From: Ferribacterium limneticum | GTDB taxonomy: Bacteria; Pseudomonadota; Gammaproteobacteria; Burkholderiales; Rhodocyclaceae | Reading direction: 5' to 3' | Assembly (NCBI RefSeq): GCF_020510625.1 | Contig: NZ_CP075191.1 | Location: 3,036,001 to 3,100,000 of the forward strand | Length of the DNA stretch: 64,000 nt | Shown here: in pieces, positions 35,906-44,245 of the stretch | Layout: each line of letters opens with the position of its first letter | Numbering within the stretch: the stretch's first letter is position 1 | Made by a program: the position numbers and the translations under genes | Notes under the pieces: generated by a model | What the model was told of the DNA's origin: nothing | Database searches by the model: none | What the model saw: only the letters and a program-made list of their open reading frames with translations

Positions 35906-36452
35906 AGCGGAAACGATAGCCCGTCATGGAAAAAGAATGCCCGTTACGCCTCACTGTCACGGTAACACTCAGCGCAGCGGTGTCGTCGGCTAGACCGAGA
36001 GCAGTTCCGACCCGCGCAACCGCGACGTCAGCCGTATAACCAGTCATGGCGTTCCCCCCGGAGGCATCATCAATATTGGCCTTCGAAAATCCGCCATAGT
36101 CCGCCACATTGTCGTAAAACGTTCCCGGCCCACTGCCGTAGCGACTTGTTTCTGTGGACGGTGTAGCTCCGCTGACATTCTGCGGGTTTGCACAATCCGC
36201 ATACGACTGAGCCATCAATGCCGTGGCATCTTCCGGATCGCACCATGTGAAAGGCTGATGCAAGACTTCGTTGAGCAAGGACTCGGCAATGGCCAGAGAC
36301 TGCTTGGTATCCATCGGATCGGCGCTGAAACGCACCAGCGGATTTATCACCGAAACCAGGCCGACCACACCGACGCTGACGATAACGATGAAGACAATCA
36401 ACTCAACCAGCGAAATGCCGGATTGACGAATGCGGCCCCAATCAATGCACAT
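35889..36452 (-). CDS. mshD: MSHA minor pilin MshD
   Basis: 187 aa prepilin. Leader MCIDWGRIRQSG is cleaved before ISLVELIVFIVIVSVG; Ile replaces Phe at +1 and Glu5 is kept. A GspI/PilV-like body follows, with LAIAESLLNEVLHQPF and paired Cys. A much longer frame upstream is only the shadow of mshC; ATG 36452 gives a proper short leader and overlaps the mshC end by 11 bases. Confidence 0.88.
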   Translation of the reverse strand: MCIDWGRIRQSGISLVELIVFIVIVSVGVVGLVSVINPLVRFSADPMDTKQSLAIAESLLNEVLHQPFTWCDPEDATALMAQSYADCANPQNVSGATPSTETSRYGSGPGTFYDNVADYGGFSKANIDDASGGNAMTGYTADVAVARVGTALGLADDTAALSVTVTVRRNGHSFSMTGYRFRYAPRY

Positions 36453-36972
36453 AACCCGTCTCGTTTTCGACGGTGATCGCCAGCGCTGCCGGCAAGCCGG
36501 AAACGCTGATACTGGCAGCCGCACTTGGGCGCCCGGCGGCATCGAAGGTGAAATTGCTCGCCGACGAAGTGATGGTGCTCGCCCCACTTGCCACCACGCT
36601 CAGATTCGTCCCGTCAGGCCCGGTCAGCGAAGTGCCTGTGCTGCAATCAGCCGCCCCATAAGTGCTCGATATAGAGAAATCTACCTTAGACGGGCTCGTG
36701 GAAAAGCTGACACAGACCGTCCTCCGCGCCGCCACCGCCGATTTTTGCGCGTAACGCAATGCGGCAACAACTTGGTCGCGCAGACCACGCTCTTCAAAGC
36801 CGCTACCGCCCTGCCAGCGTGGTATGGCCACGGCAGCAATAATGCCGAGCAGCACGATGACGACGACCAGTTCGACCAGGCTGAACCCAGCGCTGCTCGT
36901 CCGGTTTGTGGGCTCGGCATTAAAGACAAAAGGCCCGGCTTTCAGGCCAGGCCTTCCGTCAAAGGGGGTCAT
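36442..36972 (-). CDS. mshC: MSHA minor pilin MshC
   Basis: 176 aa prepilin with cleavage site G/FSLVELVVVIVLLGIIAAVA and a GspH/FimT-like body (LRDQVVAALRYAQKSAVAARRT; FTFDAAGRPS). The first in-frame ATG (36972) gives an unusually long 29-residue leader, and the DNA for residues of about 7-17 of that leader is also a strong terminator hairpin (36921-36955, with U-tract). No start codon lies in frame between the hairpin and the cleavage site. So either the leader is truly long and expression is attenuated, or a rare start is used downstream. It lies 20 bases after mshA. Confidence 0.85.
   Translation of the reverse strand: MTPFDGRPGLKAGPFVFNAEPTNRTSSAGFSLVELVVVIVLLGIIAAVAIPRWQGGSGFEERGLRDQVVAALRYAQKSAVAARRTVCVSFSTSPSKVDFSISSTYGAADCSTGTSLTGPDGTNLSVVASGASTITSSASNFTFDAAGRPSAAASISVSGLPAALAITVENETGYVH
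36921..36955 (-). terminator. Intrinsic terminator after mshA, embedded in the mshC 5' coding region
   Basis: On the - strand, a 10-bp stem AAGGCCTGGC/GCCGGGCCTT (one G-U pair) with loop CTGAAA is followed by TTGTCTTT. It lies 38 bases after the mshA stop codon. Partial termination here would make major pilin mRNA exceed minor pilin mRNA. Confidence 0.8.
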
Positions 36973-36992
36973 CGTCAAGCCGATGCGAAAAA

Positions 36993-37445
36993 TCAGCAAC
37001 CCGAATCGGTAATAGCGTAAGACGGAGCACCACCTGCTGCGGCCTTGGTATAGGCAACCTTGCAACTCGCGGGCGTCGGTGCCTTAACCAGGCGGATGTC
37101 GGGGTCTACAGTCGTTTCGAAATCGCCGGGAGGATTCAAATCCATGACTTTCGCCAACGATGACGCACTATTGGCAAAGCCATACTCAACGGTAACGCCG
37201 CTAACACCGCCAATTGTCATCGAAACCGGCGTTGTCGAGTCACCAAGGGTACCGGCAGCCTGGGCCTTGGCATAAATCATTGCATTGGCAGAAGCCATCG
37301 AACCGGCCACTCCCTTGATCACCGACTTGCGGGCATCGCCCGACAGATCGACAAATTTCGGCAATGCGGTCGCAGCCAGAATGCCGAGAATGACGATCAC
37401 GACGACCAGTTCGATCAGGGTGAAACCTTTTTGTAGTGTTTTCAT
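36993..37445 (-). CDS. mshA: Major MSHA-type pilin MshA
   Basis: 150 aa type IV prepilin. Leader MKTLQKG is cleaved before FTLIELVVVIVILGILAATA, with Glu5. It has a short Vibrio-MshA-like body (LSGDARKSVIKGVAGSMASA) and C-terminal Cys pair ...ASCKVAY...DSGC. ATG 37445 is supported by AAGGAG with ideal spacing; a TTG two codons upstream is not needed. The strong ribosome site and a terminator directly downstream are what is expected for the abundant pilus subunit. It is 23 bases downstream of a second pilin gene. Confidence 0.92.
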   Translation of the reverse strand: MKTLQKGFTLIELVVVIVILGILAATALPKFVDLSGDARKSVIKGVAGSMASANAMIYAKAQAAGTLGDSTTPVSMTIGGVSGVTVEYGFANSASSLAKVMDLNPPGDFETTVDPDIRLVKAPTPASCKVAYTKAAAGGAPSYAITDSGC

Positions 37446-37468
37446 ATCCAACTCCTTAAATTAAAAAA

Positions 37469-38089
37469 TTAGCACCCGGTCGTGGTCAAAGCACTGATCG
37501 TCGGGGCAGCATTGGCTACAGCTGGCGCGTAGGTGAAGATACAGGCCCCGGGAGTCGTCGCACCGACCACGCCGAAAGTAGCGGTCCCACCTGCGGCACC
37601 ACCATAGGTATAGCCTTCAGTCTGCAATTGTGCGGCGGACGGATTGAAGACACCTGTCAGGCCAGCCATCGACAGAATACCGGCCGTTGTCCCGATCGCC
37701 GTGACTGCCGGATAGGCGTTGGTCATATTAATGATCCCGCTTTCGGTACACACCGTACCAGCCCCGGAAACGGTGTTGTTGGCGGTACCGCCACCGCCTG
37801 GGCAGGGAGCCAGAGGCCCTGTATCCGTAACTCCAGCCCGGGCCAGGATCGTCGCATGCGACAGCGCCGAGGCTGCCAGCACACTGCCGCGTGCGGCTTG
37901 CAACTTGGCGATACGGGCATCGCGCTGCAAATTGACGAAACGCGGCAGGGCGACGGCAGCCAGGATGCCGAGAATGATAATGACGACGATCAGTTCGATC
38001 AGCGTGAAGCCACGCTGGCCTTGCCTGTCGAAAACGGTAGTTTTATTCATATTTTCATTAACGGCTGCAAATTTTAGTACTTTAGACAT
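37469..38089 (-). CDS. mshB: MSHA-type pilin MshB
   Basis: 206 aa prepilin with [21 protein letters not shown], Glu5 present, and a larger Gly/Ala/Thr-rich body with four Cys ([27 protein letters not shown]). ATG 38089 has a good AGAAGG ribosome site but gives a long leader of about 32 residues ([20 protein letters not shown] then DRQGQRG). The second ATG at 38050 gives a conventional 13-residue leader with a weak ribosome site. Named by position between mshF and mshA. Confidence 0.87.
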   Translation of the reverse strand: MSKVLKFAAVNENMNKTTVFDRQGQRGFTLIELIVVIIILGILAAVALPRFVNLQRDARIAKLQAARGSVLAASALSHATILARAGVTDTGPLAPCPGGGGTANNTVSGAGTVCTESGIINMTNAYPAVTAIGTTAGILSMAGLTGVFNPSAAQLQTEGYTYGGAAGGTATFGVVGATTPGACIFTYAPAVANAAPTISALTTTGC

Positions 38090-38110
38090 ATGAACCTTCT
38101 TTCTCAAGCG

Positions 38111-38545
38111 TTATTCACTTTGATCTTCAAGACGTGACAGACCGACCCCGACGAGCAACGCTCTTGACTGCTCGCTCCCCGATTCGCGAATGAAACGAAA
38201 GCGGGCTCGATGCCCGTCGCGAAAGCGAAAAACCAGCTCCTCGGCATGCCGGTCGAAATACCAGACTGATTTGCTTTCCGGCACCGAATCCAGTTCGCCG
38301 ACATAATTTGCCGGCCGCGTCGAAACCCAGTCGAGCGGATTTCTGCTCTTTGGCAGTTCGCCACCAAAAACTTCCCGATGGGCAACAACCTCGACCAATC
38401 CGATGCGAATGGCCGCCGCCTCGGATTGAACGACAGCCTCTTCCATCTCGACCCGCGTTGCCTCCAGAGATCGCATCAGGAATAAGGACAACACCCCGAT
38501 GAGGATGACGACAAACGCGAATTCGTAATAGCGTCGCATGCTCAT
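38111..38545 (-). CDS. mshF: MshF-like membrane-anchored protein
   Basis: 144 aa. A single N-terminal TM helix (YYEFAFVVILIGVLSLFLM, about residues 6-25) is followed by a mostly alpha/beta soluble part with many charged residues. It resembles a pseudopilin without a cleavage motif. The assignment as MshF is from its place between mshG and the pilins and its size; sequence evidence is modest. ATG 38545 directly abuts the mshG stop. The function of MshF is not established. Confidence 0.72.
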   Translation of the reverse strand: MSMRRYYEFAFVVILIGVLSLFLMRSLEATRVEMEEAVVQSEAAAIRIGLVEVVAHREVFGGELPKSRNPLDWVSTRPANYVGELDSVPESKSVWYFDRHAEELVFRFRDGHRARFRFIRESGSEQSRALLVGVGLSRLEDQSE

Positions 38546-39775
38546 TCATCGCTTGATGGCCACCTTGCCGAGGTCCCACATCGGCAGGAAGATGCCGAGT
38601 GCCAGCACCAGCACCAGGGCACCAAGCGAGACGATCAGGATAGGCTCGATCTGCTGGCCTAGGGTCTTCAATTCATACTCGACTTCACGCTGGTACATCT
38701 GGCCGACTTCTTCCAGCATATCGTCCAGCGCCCCCGATTCTTCACCAACCGCCACCATCTGCAGGACCACCGGAGAGAAGAAGCCGGAGGCGATGGCGGC
38801 GCGCAAGACGCTTTCGCCACGCTCGACCGTATCGCGCATGCCTTCGATCTTGGCGGCGATATAGCTGTTGTCGACAGTCTGCGATGAATTGGTCAGCGCC
38901 TGCATGACCGGCACGCCACTGCGCATGCCCAGCGCGAAACTGCGGGCAAACCGCGCCATGGCAGCCTTGCGGACAATCTTGCCGGCAATCGGAAAACGCA
39001 GGACCAGGGCTTCCCATTGCATTCGCCCGGCGACCGTGCCCACCCAGGAACGGAAGACGACAACAGCCACAACAAGCCCGATCAGCATGGCCGGCCACCA
39101 GGTCACCATGAAATTGGAGAAGCCGAGCAGAATCTTCGTCATCAGTGGCAGTTCGGCGCCAAAGCCCTGGAACACCTTGGCAAAAGCCGGGATCACGAAA
39201 ATATTGACCACGACAATGGCCACGGCCATCGCGATCACCACGAACATCGGATAGCGCAGCGCCGATTTGACCTGCTCGCGCATGTAGCGCTCAAATTCGA
39301 GGTGATCGAACAGGCGCAGGAAAATTTCGTCGAGCAGGCCAGTGGCCTCGCCGACCCGCACCATGGATATATAGAAAGCGTTGAAGACCTTGGGATGGCG
39401 GGCCAGCGACACCGACAACTCGCGGCCAGCCTCAAGGCTCTCGCGCACGTCGCGGATGACTTCCTTCATCGCCGGATTGGTCGCCGATTCCTGCAGACCG
39501 CTCAGCGCGCGCATGATCGGCACGCCGGATTTGAGCAGGGTATGCAGCTGCCGTGAAAAAAGCAGGATATCGACGTGCTGGACGCTGGGCTTGAACAGGT
39601 TGAAATCACCACCGAGACTGACCGCCCCTGCCTTCGCCGAGGTTTCCTGGATGGAAACCGGTGTCACGCCTCGCCCAAGCAGGAGATCGGCCACGCCGCC
39701 CGCCGACGCGCCTTCGAGCACGCCTTCGATCAGCTTGCCGCCGGCATCCCGTCCCTTGTAGGCGAAGTTGGCCAC
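38546..39775 (-). CDS. mshG: MSHA inner-membrane platform protein MshG (GspF/PilC-like)
   Basis: 409 aa. It begins MANFAYKGRDAGGKLIEGVL, typical of GspF/PilC. Two T2SSF domains are seen (FSRQLHTLLKSGVPIMRALS and ARSFALGMRSGVPVMQALTN are the paired signatures), plus three TM segments including the C-terminal ILIVSLGALVLVLALGIFLP. It is the inner-membrane platform on which the MshE motor acts. It starts six bases after the mshE stop. Confidence 0.95.
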   Translation of the reverse strand: MANFAYKGRDAGGKLIEGVLEGASAGGVADLLLGRGVTPVSIQETSAKAGAVSLGGDFNLFKPSVQHVDILLFSRQLHTLLKSGVPIMRALSGLQESATNPAMKEVIRDVRESLEAGRELSVSLARHPKVFNAFYISMVRVGEATGLLDEIFLRLFDHLEFERYMREQVKSALRYPMFVVIAMAVAIVVVNIFVIPAFAKVFQGFGAELPLMTKILLGFSNFMVTWWPAMLIGLVVAVVVFRSWVGTVAGRMQWEALVLRFPIAGKIVRKAAMARFARSFALGMRSGVPVMQALTNSSQTVDNSYIAAKIEGMRDTVERGESVLRAAIASGFFSPVVLQMVAVGEESGALDDMLEEVGQMYQREVEYELKTLGQQIEPILIVSLGALVLVLALGIFLPMWDLGKVAIKR

Positions 39776-39781
39776 GCCGCC

Positions 39782-41491
39782 TTATTCCTCGAACTGATTG
39801 CTGATGCGCATGGCTTCAGCGACGCTGGTCTTGCCGGCCAGCACCAGACGAACGGCATCCCGGCGCAGGGTCTCGCCGGCCATCTGCTGCCTGGCGACGC
39901 GCATGAACTCACCCGGGTCTTCATGGTTGATTGCTTCAACCACCGCATCGCTCATTTCCAGAAACTCGTAAACCCCGGTCCGCCCCTGATAGCCGGTATT
40001 GGCGCAGTGGGCGCAGCCGCGACCATGATGGAAGCCGTGGCTATCGACCTGATCGCCCAATTCATAGCGCAGCCATTCGTGTTCGTTTGGCGTTGGCGTA
40101 TAGGCCTCGCGACAATTGCCGCAGATGACGCGGACCAGACGCTGGGCAACGACCATATGCACCGACAGCGCAACCATGTAGCGCGGCACCCCCATGTCGA
40201 GTAGGCGGATTGGCGTCGATACGGCGTCATTGGTGTGCAGGGTGGACAACACCAGGTGGCCGGTCATCGCGGCGCGCATACCAATTTCCGCTGTTTCCTG
40301 GTCGCGCATTTCGCCGATCAGCACGATGTCCGGGTCCTGGCGCAGTACGGTCCGCAGCACACGCGAGAAGGAGAGATCGATCTTTTCGTGCACCTGCACC
40401 TGATTCAGGCCACCAAGCCGGTATTCGACCGGGTCTTCGACGGTAATGACCTTCTTTTCCGGGCTGTTCAGTTCATTCAGCGCCGCATAGAGCGTCGTCG
40501 TCTTGCCGGAACCGGTCGGGCCGGTAACCAGCACCATGCCGCTCGGCCGCTTCAGCGCGTGGCGGAAGCGCTCCAGAACACGCTCCGGCATGCCGATTCT
40601 TTCAAGCTCCAGCAGGCCGGTGTTCTGGTTGAGCAGTCGCATGACCACCGATTCGCCAAACTGTGTCGGCAAGGTGGAAATCCGCACATCCACCGGATTG
40701 GCGCGGACCTTGATATTGAAACGACCATCCTGCGGCAGGCGCTTTTCTGAAATATCCAGACCGGACATCAGCTTCAGGCGCAGGGCAACAGCCGATGAAA
40801 TCTTGGCATCGGCTTCGGTCTGAATGTGCAGCACGCCGTCGATTCGGAAGCGGATGCGCAGTGATTTTTCCTGCGGCTCGAAATGGATGTCGGAAGCGCG
40901 CAGGCGCATGGCTTCCTCGAACACCGTCTGCAGCAGCTTGACGACCGGCGCATCTTCGGCGCCCGGGTTCAAGCCCAGCAGGTCGCCAAACTCGATGGGT
41001 ACATCGCCCAGTTCGGCCGTCAGCTCCTTGGCCAGGCCCGTAATCTGTTCGCCACGGTGATAAACGCGGTCGACCATGGCCAGCAACTGGCTTTCGGTGA
41101 CGACCGCAAGATCGATTTCCCGCCGAACAAGACGAGTGATCTCGTCATAGGCCTGCAAATCGGTCGGGTCAGCCAGACCCACCTGCAGGCGACCATCCGG
41201 CAATTGGTCCAGCACCAGCGCCCGGAAACGCCGGGCCGGCGCCTCGGGCAGCAGCTTGATCAGGTCCGGCTTGGGGGTAAAACTGTTGAGATTGACGAAG
41301 GGAATCCGCAACTGCCGGGCCAGCGCCTGCGAGATGCCTTCCTCGGTGACATAGCCGCTCTCGACAAAGACGCGCCCCAGCTTGCGCCCGGTCCGTTTTT
41401 GCTCATCGAGCGCAATTTTCAGTTGTTCGTCGGTCAGCAGCCCCTGCTGAATCAGCAGGTCGCCGAGGCGGACTTTTTGCGGGGGGGGCAT
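39782..41491 (-). CDS. mshE: MSHA pilus assembly ATPase MshE with c-di-GMP-binding N-domain
   Basis: 569 aa GspE-type hexameric ATPase. The N-terminal MshEN domain has the two-part c-di-GMP motif: RLGDLLIQQGLLTDEQL (about 8-24) and KLGRVFVESGYVTEEG (about 40-55), each followed by a LxxQ-type end. The C-terminal ATPase has Walker A GPTGSGKTTT, an Asp box, Walker B IGEMRDQETAEIG, and a four-Cys zinc site (CGNC...CAHC). ATG 41491 follows GGAGG at good distance; a TTG four codons upstream is the alternative. The codons right after the start contain a run of eight C. First gene of the MSHA locus; promoter candidate at 41526-41554. Confidence 0.95.
   Translation of the reverse strand: MPPPQKVRLGDLLIQQGLLTDEQLKIALDEQKRTGRKLGRVFVESGYVTEEGISQALARQLRIPFVNLNSFTPKPDLIKLLPEAPARRFRALVLDQLPDGRLQVGLADPTDLQAYDEITRLVRREIDLAVVTESQLLAMVDRVYHRGEQITGLAKELTAELGDVPIEFGDLLGLNPGAEDAPVVKLLQTVFEEAMRLRASDIHFEPQEKSLRIRFRIDGVLHIQTEADAKISSAVALRLKLMSGLDISEKRLPQDGRFNIKVRANPVDVRISTLPTQFGESVVMRLLNQNTGLLELERIGMPERVLERFRHALKRPSGMVLVTGPTGSGKTTTLYAALNELNSPEKKVITVEDPVEYRLGGLNQVQVHEKIDLSFSRVLRTVLRQDPDIVLIGEMRDQETAEIGMRAAMTGHLVLSTLHTNDAVSTPIRLLDMGVPRYMVALSVHMVVAQRLVRVICGNCREAYTPTPNEHEWLRYELGDQVDSHGFHHGRGCAHCANTGYQGRTGVYEFLEMSDAVVEAINHEDPGEFMRVARQQMAGETLRRDAVRLVLAGKTSVAEAMRISNQFEE
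41481..41488 (-). repeat. mshE: Homopolymer of eight C just inside mshE
   Basis: On the coding strand, ATGCCCCCCCCGCAA places C8 immediately after the start codon (PPP). One-base slippage would frameshift the pilus motor gene at codon 2-4. Confidence 0.85.
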
Positions 41492-41518
41492 CCCGACCTC
41501 CAAAACACCTTAAGAAAC

Positions 41519-41554
41519 GCCGTTAACAATATGAAGTAACGGCTTAAGTTTCCA
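41519..41554 (-). promoter_or_regulatory. Candidate mshE promoter overlapped by an inverted repeat
   Basis: On the - strand, TGGAAA (41549-41554) and TATTGT (41526-41531) are spaced by 17 bases. An inverted repeat GCCGTTA/TAACGGC (41519-41525 and 41537-41543, 11-base spacer) straddles the -10 element, a position expected for a repressor or other regulator. No consensus was recognised. Confidence 0.45.
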
Positions 41555-41575
41555 CAGTAGACGTTTTTCGGGGGG

Positions 41576-41605
41576 CCGACAAGTCGCCTTCCGGCGAGTT
41601 GTCGG
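41576..41605 (-). other. Strong GNRA-capped hairpin after rhlE
   Basis: 13-bp stem with one mismatch (CCGACAACTCGCC / GGCGACTTGTCGG on the - strand) closed by GGAA. There is no U-tract after it, so it is not a classical terminator; it may protect the 3' end of the rhlE mRNA or be Rho-assisted. Confidence 0.6.
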
Positions 41606-41619
41606 TAAATCGATGCAAA

Positions 41620-42900
41620 TCAGCGATGCCGATTGCCGTTGTGGTGCTGCTGCGGCCGACCGGAGTTTTTGCCGGCTTTGGGCGCTTGCGACCTCGGCTG
41701 GGCCTGCGGCTTGCGAGCGCCACGTGGCGGCTGGGGCGGACGCGGGGCAGCGGTCGCCGACTGCTCGAAGCCGGGAATGATCACCCGTTCGAGATTGCGC
41801 TTGATCAGCTTCTCGATGTCGCGCAGGTTGCCGCGCTCGTCGTGGCAGACCAGCGAAATGGCTTCCCCTTCCATGCCGGCCCGGCCGGTACGACCGATGC
41901 GATGGACGTAGTCTTCCGGCACATTGGGCAGCTCGTAATTGATCACGTAAGGCAGGGCATCGATGTCGATGCCGCGCGCCGCGATATCGGTGGCGACCAG
42001 CGCGACCAGTTTGCCATCCTTGAAATCGCTCAGGGCGCGGGTCCGGGCCCCCTGCGACTTGTCGCCGTGGATCGCCGCCGACTTGATGCCGGCCTTGTCC
42101 AGTGTCCGGGCCAGCGCGTCGGCGCCGTGCTTGGTACGGGCGAAGACCAGCACCTGATGCCAGCCGCGCGTGGCGAACAGGTGGCAGAGCAATTCCTTCT
42201 TCTTTTCGCGGTCGGTTTCGATGACTTTCTGGGCCACCGTTTCGGCCGCCGTGTTGCGTGCTGCCACATCAACCGAAGCGGGATTGTGCAGCAGACCGGC
42301 CGCCAGTTCGCGAATCTCCGGCGAGAAGGTGGCCGAGAACATCAGGTTCTGGCGCTGCTTCGGCAATAAGGCGATGATCTTGCGGATGTCGCGAATGAAG
42401 CCCATGTCGAGCATGCGGTCGGCTTCGTCGAGGACGAAAATCTCGATGGCCGAGAGGTCGACGGTGCGTTGCTGGACGTGGTCGAGCAGGCGGCCTGGGG
42501 TGGCGACCAGGACATCAACACCACGACGCAGGTTGGCGATCTGCGGGTTGATGCCGACACCGCCGAAAACGGCCAGCGAGTTGACCGGCAGGTGCTTGCC
42601 GTAGGTGCGCACGCTTTCCTCGACCTGGATGGCCAGTTCGCGCGTCGGCGTCAGGACTAGCACGCGTGGCGTCTTGGCGACCCGGGTCAGGCGGTCATTC
42701 GGGCCGCTGCACAGGCGGTGCAGGATGGGCAGCGTGAAGCCGGCGGTCTTGCCGGTGCCGGTCTGAGCCGTGGCCATCAGGTCGCGACCGGTCATCACGG
42801 CCGGAATGGCCTGCTGCTGGATGGGGGTCGGCGTATCGTAACCTTGGTCGGCAACGGCGCGCAGAAGTTCGGCCTTGAGGCCGAGATCGGTAAATTGCAT
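41620..42900 (-). CDS. rhlE: DEAD-box RNA helicase, RhlE type
   Basis: 426 aa. Q motif region [14 protein letters not shown], Walker [13 protein letters not shown] in [16 protein letters not shown] in [13 protein letters not shown] and [10 protein letters not shown] are all present. The C-terminal tail (about 380-426) is rich in Pro, Arg, Gln and Lys, as expected for the unstructured RNA-binding tail of RhlE proteins. It acts in RNA structure remodelling or ribosome assembly. The 163-base leader upstream contains an unusual inverted repeat (42949-43040). Confidence 0.93.
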   Translation of the reverse strand: MQFTDLGLKAELLRAVADQGYDTPTPIQQQAIPAVMTGRDLMATAQTGTGKTAGFTLPILHRLCSGPNDRLTRVAKTPRVLVLTPTRELAIQVEESVRTYGKHLPVNSLAVFGGVGINPQIANLRRGVDVLVATPGRLLDHVQQRTVDLSAIEIFVLDEADRMLDMGFIRDIRKIIALLPKQRQNLMFSATFSPEIRELAAGLLHNPASVDVAARNTAAETVAQKVIETDREKKKELLCHLFATRGWHQVLVFARTKHGADALARTLDKAGIKSAAIHGDKSQGARTRALSDFKDGKLVALVATDIAARGIDIDALPYVINYELPNVPEDYVHRIGRTGRAGMEGEAISLVCHDERGNLRDIEKLIKRNLERVIIPGFEQSATAAPRPPQPPRGARKPQAQPRSQAPKAGKNSGRPQQHHNGNRHR

Positions 42901-42948
42901 GGAAATCCTTGGATAAAACCTGACCGGAGCGGCCAGGGAGCAACGAAA

Positions 42949-43040
42949 CAGCGAGGGTCAGGAGAAACCGGAACAGTTTTTGGCATATTTCCGATTGATG
43001 CTGGAAATACCCTGCTCCGGTTGTTTGCGCCCCCTCGCTG
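42949..43040. repeat. Long imperfect inverted repeat upstream of rhlE
   Basis: The arms are 42949-42976 and 43012-43040. Outer parts CAGCGAGGG / CCCTCGCTG and inner parts AACCGGAACAG / CTGCTCCGGTT pair with unpaired bases between them and a 35-base loop. It fills most of the 163-base gap between metZ and rhlE. It could be the folded 5' leader of rhlE mRNA, a binding platform for its own product, or a dispersed repeat. Confidence 0.55.
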
Positions 43041-43063
43041 TCGGCGCGTGAAAATTCAGCCGA

Positions 43064-44245
43064 TCAGATCAGGGCCAGGCCCCGTTCGAGGTCGGCCTGC
43101 AGGTCCTCAACCGCTTCAAGGCCAACGGCAATGCGCAGCAGCCCTTCATTGATGCCGGCCGCGGCCCGGGCTTCCGGGGAAATGCGGCCATGCGTGGTCG
43201 AGGCGGGATGGGTGATGGTGGTCTTGGTATCGCCAAGATTGGCGGTAATGGAGAGCAGGCGGCAATTGTCGATGACCTGCCAGGCTTGTTCGCGCGTGCC
43301 CTTCACTTCGAAGGCAACGATGGCGCCACCGGATTTTTGCTGGGTCTTGGCCAGTTCGTGCTGCGGATGCGACGGCAGACCGGGATAGAAAACACGCGCC
43401 ACTTTCGGATGCGCTTCCAGCCAGGCCGCCAGCTTAGCGGCATTGGCAGACTGCGCCTCGACACGCAACTTCAGGGTTTCCAGCCCTTTGAGCAGCACCC
43501 AGGCATTGAAGGCCGACAAGGTCGGACCCGCCGTGCGCAGGTATTTGAAGACTTCTTCAGTCAGCTTCTTCGGGCCGCAGACGGCACCGCCCAGTACGCG
43601 CCCTTGGCCGTCCAGGAACTTGGTGGCCGAATGGATCACCAGATCGGCACCGAGATCAAGCGGCCGCTGCAGGATGGGCGTGCAGAAACAGTTGTCGACG
43701 GCGACCAGGATGCCCTTGGCGTGGGCAATGGCGACCAGCGCCCGAATATCGGCAATTTCGGTCAGCGGATTGGACGGCGTTTCCAGGAAAAACAGCTTCG
43801 TTTCCGGGCGGATCGCCGCAGCCCAGGCCGCTGGATCGGTATGCGACACGAAGGTGGTCGTGATGCCGGTCCGCGACAGGATGTTGTTGAACAACTGCAC
43901 CGTCGCACCGAACAGGCTGTTCGAGGCAACGATGTGATCGCCCTGTTTCAGATGCGCCAGCACGGCAGCCATGATCGCCGACATGCCGCTCGCCGTGGCC
44001 ACGCAGTCCTCAGCGCCTTCCAGTGCAGCCAGGCGCTCCTCGAACATGGTGACGGTCGGATTGGAGAAGCGTGCGTAAACGTTGCCCTCCTCTTCACCGG
44101 AGAAACGCTTTGCCGCTTGCGCCGCGCTCTTGAAGACGAAACTGGACGTCAGGTACAAGGCTTCGGAATGCTCGCCGAACTGGCTACGTTCCTGACCGGC
44201 ACGAACCGCCAGCGTTTCCGGACGGTAGTCAGGCTGCACAGCCAT
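43064..44245 (-). CDS. metZ: O-succinylhomoserine sulfhydrylase
   Basis: 393 aa PLP enzyme of the Cys/Met metabolism family. It makes homocysteine directly from O-succinylhomoserine and sulfide. Substrate and PLP motifs are YARFSNPTV, ASGMSAIMA, the cofactor Asp region LVAVDNCFCTP, and the Schiff-base Lys in HSATKFLDGQG. The subgroup call (MetZ rather than MetB/MetC) follows the sequence start TLAVRAGQERSQFGEHSEAL and its location after purF, the usual betaproteobacterial arrangement. Its start overlaps the purF stop by one base (TAATG). Confidence 0.93.
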   Translation of the reverse strand: MAVQPDYRPETLAVRAGQERSQFGEHSEALYLTSSFVFKSAAQAAKRFSGEEEGNVYARFSNPTVTMFEERLAALEGAEDCVATASGMSAIMAAVLAHLKQGDHIVASNSLFGATVQLFNNILSRTGITTTFVSHTDPAAWAAAIRPETKLFFLETPSNPLTEIADIRALVAIAHAKGILVAVDNCFCTPILQRPLDLGADLVIHSATKFLDGQGRVLGGAVCGPKKLTEEVFKYLRTAGPTLSAFNAWVLLKGLETLKLRVEAQSANAAKLAAWLEAHPKVARVFYPGLPSHPQHELAKTQQKSGGAIVAFEVKGTREQAWQVIDNCRLLSITANLGDTKTTITHPASTTHGRISPEARAAAGINEGLLRIAVGLEAVEDLQADLERGLALI

